Part shown: one piece after another, positions 1-5,166 of the stretch
How the letters are laid out: the number at the start of each line of letters is the position of its first letter
Numbering within the stretch: position 1 is the stretch's first letter
Assembly: GCA_023390055.1 (NCBI GenBank)
Contig: JAEWDP010000063.1
Span: 1-5,166 of the forward strand
Reading direction: 5' to 3'
DNA length: 5,166 nt
Source of the DNA: Pseudomonadota bacterium
Lineage (GTDB): Bacteria; Pseudomonadota; Alphaproteobacteria; Rhizobiales; Rhizobiaceae
Notes under the pieces: model-generated
What the model was told of the DNA's origin: nothing
The model's input: only the letters and a program-made list of their open reading frames with translations
Databases searched by the model: none
Program-made: the position numbers and the translations under genes

Positions 1-935
1 GCACCAACTCGACCCAAAAGACCCTGGCGGATCGGGAAATGCACAGACACGTCATCGTAGCGCACCAGCAAGTCATTTGCCTTCGGCTCGGGTCTCACCG
101 CTCCGGCACCGATACGAGGCACAGCAGCGAGCAGGTCGCGTGTATACTGTTCCTTCGGGGCATCGAAGAGATCTGTGGTTGGAGCGGCTTCCACCATCCT
201 GCCCTTGCGCATCACGATGACGCGATCAGCCATCTCCGCGACAACCCCCATATCGTGGGTAATCAGGATGACCGCAGTTCCGAGATCCTTCTGAAGGTCC
301 CGCAGCAGGTCGAGTACCTCGCGCTGCACGGTGACATCCAGGGCGGTCGTCGGTTCATCCGCAATGAGGATGTCGGGACGCAAGGCAATCGCCATCGCAA
401 TCATCACGCGCTGGCGCATGCCCCCGGAGAGTTCGTGGGGATACTGTTCAAGCCGCTTGTCCGGTTGTGACAGGCGAACCGCCTTCAGCGCTTCGAGCGC
501 ACGTAGCCTGGCCTTGGAAACCGATAGGGGTTCGTGCGCCCGAATTGCTTCAACCAACTGGCGACCGATGCTCATCACGGGGTTCAGGGCGGTCATCGGT
601 TCCTGGAAGATCATTGAGATGCGTGCGCCACGCATCTCTTGCATGTCCCTCTCAGATAGAGCGGTCAGTTCTGTTTCGCCAAAGCGAATGGAGCCGTCCG
701 TCACCCGAACGGCGGGTGCGGGTAGAAGTCCCATACAGGCAAGCGATGTAATCGATTTGCCCGAGCCGCTTTCTCCCGCGATCGCAAGTGTCTCGCCCCG
801 ATGAAGATCGAAGCTGAGATCCTCGACCAGAGGAACGAGCCCTCGGTCCGAGCGGGCAGAGACTTGCAGGTTGCGAACCGATAAAACGACGTCGCCTGAA
901 AAGTCGACCACGGGAGTAAGCATGGCTGAGGTCAT
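1..935 (-). CDS. Peptide/nickel-type ABC transporter ATP-binding protein, fused two-domain form (3' end beyond window)
   Basis: Cytoplasmic ATPase that would power the importer encoded upstream. Translation of the minus strand gives 311 residues before the window ends. The first nucleotide-binding domain is complete: Walker A GESGSGKS at 54-61, Q-loop glutamine at 111 in IFQEP, signature LSGGMRQR at 169-176, Walker B ILIADEP at 189-195 with the catalytic Glu at 194, D-loop TTALD at 196-200, and switch His at 227 in ITHD. After a linker, residues near 289-311 (LLVRYDDVSVHFPIRQG...) look like the start of a second ABC domain, as in DppD-DppF fusions of the GsiA/YejF kind; the expected full length is about 540-600 residues. 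I chose the ATG at 935 because it overlaps the amidase stop (ATGA) and has AAGGGCGG seven bases upstream; the in-frame ATG at 923 has no such site. Family assignment is firm. The fusion is inferred from a short visible piece. Confidence 0.93.
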   Translation of the reverse strand, partial: MTSAMLTPVVDFSGDVVLSVRNLQVSARSDRGLVPLVEDLSFDLHRGETLAIAGESGSGKSITSLACMGLLPAPAVRVTDGSIRFGETELTALSERDMQEMRGARISMIFQEPMTALNPVMSIGRQLVEAIRAHEPLSVSKARLRALEALKAVRLSQPDKRLEQYPHELSGGMRQRVMIAMAIALRPDILIADEPTTALDVTVQREVLDLLRDLQKDLGTAVILITHDMGVVAEMADRVIVMRKGRMVEAAPTTDLFDAPKEQYTRDLLAAVPRIGAGAVRPEPKANDLLVRYDDVSVHFPIRQGLLGRVG

Positions 936-1891
936 TCGAAGACCGCCCTTGGGAAGTAGAAGCTGACCACAACATTCGGCATGTCCACGATCTCGGAAAT
1001 GCGAAGATCGCCACATGTCGAAACCAGCATGTAGGCGTCCAGGGGATCGATCTTCTGCGTCGTTGCGAGAAGGTCGATCATGTTGGATACGGCTTCCTTT
1101 GCCGCAGCCCACAGGTCGGGACCAATGCCGGTCGTGACTTCATAGCCCTTGGCATCAAGATGACGGGTAACGGGTCCGGGCGTCGTGAAACGCGGTGTCT
1201 TCAGCGGCTGTTGCTTGATGAGGTCGAGCGTCAGCACAACGTCGAACGGGCTTTCGATCGCGGTGCCGCAAACCTCCCCATCGCCCTGAGCTGCGTGTGT
1301 GTCACCCACAGAAAACAACGCGCCATCAACCTCCACAGGCAGATAAAGGGTGGTCCCTGCTGCGAGATCGCGAATATCGAGGTTGCCGCCAACGCGGCGC
1401 GGCGGCACGACGCTGTGATGGCCCTTTTGTGCCAGCGCATTCCCGATCGTGCCGGCGAACGGCTTCAGCGGAACCCGGCCATTCTTGCCGAACAGGGCCG
1501 GCTCCAGCCTGGTCGCATCGAATTTCCACACCTGCAGTGCCGGCTCGGTGAACTGGTCAGCGAGCAATCCAAAGCCCGGGATGTTGGCCGTCCAGCCAAA
1601 GCCTGCTCCGTCGCGCAGCTGTGGCGTGAAGCTTTCGATGGTTACCTTGAGCACGTCGCCTGGTTTTGCGTTATCGACATAAATCGGACCCGATACCGGG
1701 TTGATCCTGGCAAAATCCAACGCTTTCACGTCCTCGACGGTAGACTGGGGACCAAGCTGGCCCCCAGAACTGTCAAGGCACTGGAACAGGATCGTCTCAC
1801 CCGGTGCAGCTGTCAGGGCGGGGGCAATGGAGTTGTCCCAGCCGAAATGATGCTGTCGAGCGTGGATCGTATGGTTGCAGTGCTTGCACAT
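932..1891 (-). CDS. Formamidase/acetamidase family protein (FmdA/AmdA)
   Basis: Cytoplasmic amidohydrolase of the FmdA_AmdA family, whose known members hydrolyse formamide, acetamide or similar short amides to the acid plus ammonia. The 319-residue product is close to the length of the shorter bacterial members. Family landmarks are HHFGWDNS at 14-21, INPVSGPIYV at 63-72, FAGTIGNA at 145-152, PPRRVGGNLD at 163-172, and the hallmark GDTHAAQGDGEVCG at 196-209, rich in His, Asp and Glu and likely to line the active site. A second conserved-looking block, DAYMLVSTCGDLRISEIVD, lies at 285-303. There is no signal peptide. The N-terminus is Cys/His-rich (C2, C5, H4, H7, H10, H14, H15). The ATG is nine bases after the binding-protein stop and no other Met occurs until residue 271, so the start is secure. 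It sits inside the transporter operon, which suggests it acts on the imported solute or a breakdown product. The exact amide is unknown. Confidence 0.92.
   Translation of the reverse strand: MCKHCNHTIHARQHHFGWDNSIAPALTAAPGETILFQCLDSSGGQLGPQSTVEDVKALDFARINPVSGPIYVDNAKPGDVLKVTIESFTPQLRDGAGFGWTANIPGFGLLADQFTEPALQVWKFDATRLEPALFGKNGRVPLKPFAGTIGNALAQKGHHSVVPPRRVGGNLDIRDLAAGTTLYLPVEVDGALFSVGDTHAAQGDGEVCGTAIESPFDVVLTLDLIKQQPLKTPRFTTPGPVTRHLDAKGYEVTTGIGPDLWAAAKEAVSNMIDLLATTQKIDPLDAYMLVSTCGDLRISEIVDMPNVVVSFYFPRAVFE
943..950 (-). promoter_or_regulatory. Shine-Dalgarno-like site of the ATPase gene, within the end of the amidase gene
   Basis: AAGGGCGG lies seven bases before the ATG at 935 and inside the last codons of the amidase. 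Together with the ATGA stop/start overlap it favours 935 over the in-frame ATG at 923 as the ATPase start. Confidence 0.5.
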
Positions 1892-1900
1892 GGCAGGTTC

Positions 1901-3511
1901 TTACTCCTTGATGAAGACGTAGTCGTAATTGACCGGGATTGACACGGGATCGACGTAGAGTGCGTCGTCACCACCCATGCGGGCAGATTTCAGGGTAAAC
2001 CGCTGCTCGTTGAAAACGGGTGCCCACGGTGCATCCTCCATCACCTTCATGTAGATTTCAGACCATTTGGCCAGACGCTCGTCCACCTTGGCAGGATCGA
2101 CAATCGAATCTGCTTCGGCCGCCAATGCGTCGAGCTCCGCATTGCAGTATTTCGCCCAGTTCCAGCCGCCTTCAACCGCCCCGCCACAACCAAGGATCGG
2201 TCCGTAGAAGTTAGCTGGATCCGGAAAGTCGGCAATCCAGGCCATGCCGCCAGACCAGATCATTGGTGCAGTACCGGCGCCTCCGGCTTCAATCACATTT
2301 GCCTGAGCCAGCGATTTGATTGACACGTTGATGCCAATTGCCTTGAGATCCTGCTGTATTGCCTGTGCAATGCGCGGGTTCGGGTCGGTGTTCATCACGA
2401 ACAGCTCGGTTTCGAAGCCATCCGCGTAACCGGCTTCAGCCAACAGTTTTTTTGCCCCTTCCTGATCGAACGCATAGCCTTCATAGTCTTGTGTGTAGCC
2501 CGGCATGGATGGTGGCAATGGCTGGTTTGCCGGAACGGCGCGCCCGTTGATGACCTGGACGATACGATCCTTGTTTATTGCCATGTTGACGGCGCGACGA
2601 ACCTCGACCTTGTCGAATGGAGCCTGCGTGACATTCATGGTGATGTAACCGGTGTGCAACTGACCACCTTCCACCACAAGACTTGCCTGGGCGTCGTCGT
2701 TCATGACCTCAACGAACTTTGCCGGTGGAATGCCGTCACCTGGAATATCGACTTCGCCATTTTGGGCACGCAGCAAGGCAACGACTGGCTCCTGGCCGAC
2801 TTCAACTGTGAAGCTGTCGAGGTAGGGTACACCGGAAATCCAGTAGTCAGGGTTCTTCTCAAAGACGAGACGTTGCCCGAGCGTCCATTCGCTCAGCTTG
2901 AAAGCACCGGTTCCCACCGGCTTTTTGCCGAAGTCCGCACCGGCTTCCTCGACGGCTTCCTTTGGCACGATAAACGAGAAGTTTAGCGCCATGATGTGCA
3001 GAAATGTTGCATCTGGGCGCGACAGCTTGAAGACGACGGTATTGGCATCGGGAGCAGAAATACCCGAAATTGTTTCTGCCGTTCCGTCTGCAGCTGCCTC
3101 ATAGCCGTCGATCATGGAGAAAAAACCCTGGCCAGGGGATTGCGTGGCTGGATTGACGACCCGATTTATCGAGTAGATGACGTCGTCTGCCACGAGTTCA
3201 CGACCATTGTGGAACTTGACGCCCTTGCGCAGCTTGAATGTGTAGGTCAGGCCGTCCTCGGAGATTTCGTAGCTCTCGGCGAGGCCAGGACGCAGGTCGG
3301 TTGTCCCGGGCTCATAGTCCATCAGACCGTCGAAGACCGACTTGATCATTGACCAATTCTGCCAGTCGTAGCCGATGGCAGGATCCAGGGTTGCCACATC
3401 GTCCTTGTAGGTAACGATCATGTTGCCGCCATGGTTTGGCTCTTGAGCCTGAACAAAGGCTGGCATGGCGAGAATGCCTGCGAGTGCTGTTGAAAGCAGA
3501 AACTTCTTCAT
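1901..3511 (-). CDS. ABC transporter substrate-binding protein, family 5 (DppA/OppA-like), periplasmic
   Basis: Periplasmic receptor that binds the solute and delivers it to the permeases. The 536-residue length is normal for SBP_bac_5. A Sec signal peptide covers about residues 1-22: positive MKK, a hydrophobic stretch, and a VQA-QE cleavage site, with no lipobox cysteine. The family signature runs through 75-118, including PGLAESYEIS, DGLTYTFKLRKGVKFHNG and ADDVIYSINRV; PVGTGAFKL follows at 198-206 and NPDYW at 220-224. WIADFPDPANF at 425-435 aligns by eye with the DppA segment that contributes an Asp to the ligand amine, but this sequence is divergent and peptide binding is not proven. Cys442 and Cys456 could form a disulfide. 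A GGAGG site seven bases before the ATG fixes the start and is the best ribosome site in the operon, fitting the high amounts needed of binding proteins. It lies 26 bp after the permease. The ligand cannot be assigned from sequence; the adjacent amidase hints at an amide-containing solute. Confidence 0.95.
   Translation of the reverse strand: MKKFLLSTALAGILAMPAFVQAQEPNHGGNMIVTYKDDVATLDPAIGYDWQNWSMIKSVFDGLMDYEPGTTDLRPGLAESYEISEDGLTYTFKLRKGVKFHNGRELVADDVIYSINRVVNPATQSPGQGFFSMIDGYEAAADGTAETISGISAPDANTVVFKLSRPDATFLHIMALNFSFIVPKEAVEEAGADFGKKPVGTGAFKLSEWTLGQRLVFEKNPDYWISGVPYLDSFTVEVGQEPVVALLRAQNGEVDIPGDGIPPAKFVEVMNDDAQASLVVEGGQLHTGYITMNVTQAPFDKVEVRRAVNMAINKDRIVQVINGRAVPANQPLPPSMPGYTQDYEGYAFDQEGAKKLLAEAGYADGFETELFVMNTDPNPRIAQAIQQDLKAIGINVSIKSLAQANVIEAGGAGTAPMIWSGGMAWIADFPDPANFYGPILGCGGAVEGGWNWAKYCNAELDALAAEADSIVDPAKVDERLAKWSEIYMKVMEDAPWAPVFNEQRFTLKSARMGGDDALYVDPVSIPVNYDYVFIKE
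1904..1909 (-). promoter_or_regulatory. Shine-Dalgarno of the amidase gene, within the end of the binding-protein gene
   Basis: AAGGAG is formed by the last two sense codons (Lys-Glu) of the binding protein, with 12 bases to the amidase ATG at 1891. The spacing is somewhat long, so initiation may depend partly on ribosomes finishing the upstream gene. Confidence 0.6.
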
Positions 3512-3518
3512 GGTTAGT

Positions 3519-3523
3519 CCTCC
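3519..3523 (-). promoter_or_regulatory. Shine-Dalgarno of the substrate-binding protein gene
   Basis: GGAGG on the minus strand, seven bases before the ATG at 3511, inside the 26-bp gap after the DppB-like gene. It is the strongest ribosome site in the window and settles the start of the binding protein. It fits the usual need for more binding protein than permease. Confidence 0.85.
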
Positions 3524-3537
3524 GGTTGATGGAATGC

Positions 3538-4458
3538 TCAGCGCAATTTGATGCGCGGATCGATGAGTGGTGAAATCAGATCGGCGATGAGGTTACCGAT
3601 CACGATGCCGCAGGCCGAGACGAGCGTGACACCCATGATGATCGGGATATCGACGCGCTGGATCGCCTGCCAGGCCAACTGACCAATACCGGGCCAGCCA
3701 AAGACGCTCTCGACAACGACAATGCCTGACATGAACAGGCCGATATCGATACCGATCATGGCGATGATCGGCAGGATTGCGTTCGGTAATGCGTGGCCCA
3801 GGATAACCCTGCTACGGCCGAGACCCTTGGCGCGCGCCGTGCGGATGAAGTCGGCGCGAAGTACATCGATCATCGAGGATCGCATGATGCGCGAGTACCA
3901 GCCCGAGCCGAGGATGCCGAGTGTCAGTGCCGGCAGTACAAGATGTGCGAATGTGCCGTATCCGCCGATCGGAAACCAGCCGAGCCTCACCGCGAAGACA
4001 TAGAGTAAGAGAAGTGCGACAACAAATTGCGGAGCAGAGACTGTTATGAAGCTTGTCAGCATCAGACCATTATCGATTGTCTTGCCGCGATTGAGCGCAG
4101 CGACAACACCGAAAGGCAGGCCTATCAGAAGTTCACAGCCGATTGCCCCTACGAGCAAGATCAAGGTTGCCGGCAATCGAGAAACAAGAAGTGTGGCAAC
4201 TTCCGTCTTCTGCAGGTAGGAGCGTCCGAAATCGCCCTGTACGAGGTTCCAGAGATAATTACCGTACTGGACGAGGAACGGCTGATCGAGACCGAGCTGC
4301 TGGCGAATACTTTCCACCGTAGCGGCTGTGGCAGAACGACCGGCGATCTGGCGAACCGGGTCTGCCGGCAGCACGTAAAGCAGGACGAAGGTGATGAACG
4401 ATACGCCAAGCAGGATCAGTGCGGACTGAACGAGGCGTCTGAGAATGTAGGCGGCCAT
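3538..4458 (-). CDS. ABC transporter inner-membrane permease, DppB-like
   Basis: One of the two channel-forming inner-membrane subunits of a peptide/nickel-type importer. From the ATG at 4458 it is 306 residues, the usual family length. The N-terminal helix (about 9-30) is followed by the typical LPADPVR segment and a periplasmic stretch with GLDQPFLVQYGNYLW and GDFGRSY (about 56-81). Five further hydrophobic segments lie near 97-121, 131-157, 171-188, 226-250 and 272-296. The ATPase-coupling EAA loop is at about 203-229, with ARAKGL (208-213) and LPNAILP (224-230) intact. The C-terminus ends in the family's DPR motif. The ATG overlaps the upstream permease stop by one base (TGATG), indicating translational coupling. 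A TTG one codon earlier could also be used, but ATG is preferred. No frameshift or missing motif is seen, so this subunit looks functional even though its partner is damaged. Confidence 0.95.
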   Translation of the reverse strand: MAAYILRRLVQSALILLGVSFITFVLLYVLPADPVRQIAGRSATAATVESIRQQLGLDQPFLVQYGNYLWNLVQGDFGRSYLQKTEVATLLVSRLPATLILLVGAIGCELLIGLPFGVVAALNRGKTIDNGLMLTSFITVSAPQFVVALLLLYVFAVRLGWFPIGGYGTFAHLVLPALTLGILGSGWYSRIMRSSMIDVLRADFIRTARAKGLGRSRVILGHALPNAILPIIAMIGIDIGLFMSGIVVVESVFGWPGIGQLAWQAIQRVDIPIIMGVTLVSACGIVIGNLIADLISPLIDPRIKLR

Positions 4459-5054
4459 CAATCATGTCCCTGTTGTGTCGGATCAAGGATGTCGCGCAGC
4501 GCGTCTCCGACAAGATTGAAGGCAAGCGCGAGCAGCAGGATCGCCGCGCCTGGTATGAAGACGAGCCATGGTGCCGACTGGAAGTAGGTCTGGTTTTCGA
4601 AAATGATGTTACCCCACGATGGAATTGGCGGTTGAACGCCGACACCGAGAAATGACAATGTCGCTTCAAGGAGCACGGTGGTCGAAATGCCGAGCGTGCC
4701 CCAGACAATCAGTGTTGGGATCAAATGCGGTAGAATGTGCTTGAAGAGGATGCGGCCATGGCCAGCGCCGAGCGTCACTTCGGCGGCGATGTAGTCGCGC
4801 TCGGCCAGTGACGAGGTCTGCGTGAAGATGACCCGAGCCGTCTGCACCCAGTTTACAAAGGCTATGACCATCGCAACGATCCAGAGTGACGGTGAAAAGA
4901 TCGCGGCAAGGCAAATTGCAAGAAGCAGTGCCGGAAAAGCCATCATCAGGTCGGTGAAGCGCATTAGCACAGCACCAACCACACCTCGGAAATAACCCGC
5001 CGTTACCCCGACAAGCGTACCGATAAGTAGTGCCGCGCCCCCGAGTTCTGCCAC
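4458..5054 (-). pseudogene. ABC transporter inner-membrane permease, DppC-like, 5'-truncated remnant
   Basis: Second channel subunit of the importer, with its N-terminal part missing. The open frame from GTG at 5054 gives 198 residues, against about 270-300 for intact DppC-like proteins. It begins inside what is normally the second membrane helix (ALLIGTLVGVTAGYFRG, 8-24). Absent are the cytoplasmic N-terminus, the first helix and the GTDxxGRDV-type segment; I could not find that segment in any of the three minus-strand frames upstream, so a simple frameshift does not explain the loss. The rest is well kept: RFTDLMMAFPALLLAI (32-47), an EAA loop at about 87-113 ending in LPHLIP, the family motif LEATLSFLGVGVQPP (129-143), PSWGN (145-149), and the C-terminal GDALRDILDP (183-192). 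The coupling loop reads AAE where EAA is usual. No Shine-Dalgarno precedes the GTG, and the codon just before it is an in-frame TAA. It is probably non-functional, unless the truncation is an assembly artefact. Confidence 0.8.
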
Positions 5055-5057
5055 TTA
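5052..5057 (-). other. Apparent breakpoint between unrelated tail and truncated permease
   Basis: On the minus strand the TAA of the upstream tail is followed directly by the GTG where permease homology begins. Upstream of this point the sequence stops looking like a DppC permease; downstream it matches the family closely. The exact breakpoint may be a few bases to either side. No insertion-sequence end, direct repeat or obvious att core was recognised in the short flank available. Confidence 0.5.
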
Positions 5058-5165
5058 GTGCGGAAAGTCGTCTTTTAGGAATTCGAGCAGCACTCGATGC
5101 TCCGGATCATCGGTTTCCATCCGCAGCACGTGCACCTTTCCGGTGCGTTCATCTCGCATATGAGC
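5055..5165 (-). CDS. C-terminal tail of an unrecognised protein, or a 34-residue small ORF
   Basis: Minus-strand frame that is open at the window edge and ends with TAA at 5057-5055. From the only ATG visible near the edge (5159) it would encode 34 residues beginning MRDERTGKVHVLRMETDD and ending LLEFLKDDFPH. The sequence is hydrophilic, highly charged and net acidic, with no membrane segment. It does not resemble the N-terminus of a DppC permease and I do not recognise a family. The frame continues upstream of the ATG to the window edge, so it is as likely the end of a longer gene as a complete small one. It is in the same frame as the permease remnant, and its stop codon touches that remnant's GTG. 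This is what one would see if another gene had been joined to the broken permease. Confidence 0.4.
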   Translation of the reverse strand, partial: AHMRDERTGKVHVLRMETDDPEHRVLLEFLKDDFPH

Positions 5166-5166
5166 C

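Noticed and set aside
331..804. Plus-strand open frame (157 codons) opposite the ATPase
   Set aside because: It is antisense to the Walker and signature motifs of the ATPase, with no family resemblance of its own.
652..1014. Minus-strand open frame of 120 codons spanning the amidase/ATPase junction
   Set aside because: It is out of frame with both real genes. The true ATPase frame gives all ABC motifs in order, while this one gives an arginine- and serine-rich shadow.
1160..1942. Long plus-strand open frame (260 codons) opposite the amidase
   Set aside because: It is antisense to a gene with clear family motifs, its translation has no recognisable domain, and its composition is what the complement of a GC-rich gene gives.
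2447..2453. Run of seven T (A AAA AAA on the coding strand), which looks like a terminator tail or a -1 slippery heptamer
   Set aside because: It lies inside the binding-protein gene at an ordinary Ala-Lys-Lys-Leu stretch, with no GC-rich hairpin before it and no biological reason for frameshifting.
3512..3537. Possible terminator or promoter in the gap between permease and binding-protein genes
   Set aside because: The 26 bases hold a ribosome site but no inverted repeat followed by T-run and no recognisable -35/-10 pair.
4027..4587. Plus-strand open frame (186 codons) opposite the two permeases
   Set aside because: It is a shadow of the overlapping permease genes, with a charged low-information translation and no domain.
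5079..5084. GAATTC (EcoRI site) near the permease breakpoint, considered as a sign of a cloning join
   Set aside because: It is about 25 bases from the apparent breakpoint and inside the open tail frame, and a single six-base site is expected by chance.

Overview
The window holds most of one minus-strand operon for a peptide/nickel/opine-type (Dpp/Opp-family) ABC importer with an amidase gene inside it. In transcription order (right to left) it reads: a 5'-truncated DppC-like permease (5054-4458), a DppB-like permease (4458-3538), a family-5 solute-binding protein with a signal peptide (3511-1901), an FmdA/AmdA-family formamidase/acetamidase (1891-932), and a fused two-domain ATP-binding protein (935 to beyond the left edge). 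The right-most ~110 bases carry an unrelated reading-frame tail that ends exactly where the permease fragment starts.

The moderately GC-rich coding sequence, the Gram-negative Sec signal peptide and the style of the transporter proteins suggest a proteobacterium. An alphaproteobacterium of the Rhizobiales type is the most likely, because such genomes carry many Opp/Dpp operons. This is inferred from protein style only; there is no rRNA or other marker gene in the window.

The genes are packed tightly. The permease pair overlaps by one base (TGATG), the gap from permease to binding protein is 26 bp, the amidase Shine-Dalgarno lies in the last codons of the binding protein, and the ATPase start overlaps the amidase stop (ATGA). 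All five were therefore probably transcribed and translated as one unit. The likely job is to capture a solute in the periplasm, import it with ATP, and release ammonia from an amide in the cytoplasm. The substrate cannot be read from the sequence, but the embedded amidase makes an amide or formamide-like compound, or a molecule that yields one, a reasonable guess.

The main anomaly is at the right edge. The first permease lacks roughly its N-terminal third (first membrane helix, the usual GTDxxGRDV-type segment and part of the second helix). It is joined to a foreign-looking 34-codon tail that ends in TAA immediately before the GTG that opens the remnant. Either the operon lost its head by rearrangement, which would also remove its native promoter and probably disable the importer, or the sequence is chimeric near its end. 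No RNA gene, CRISPR array, intact mobile element or convincing terminator was seen, and no gene-free stretch exceeds 30 bases.
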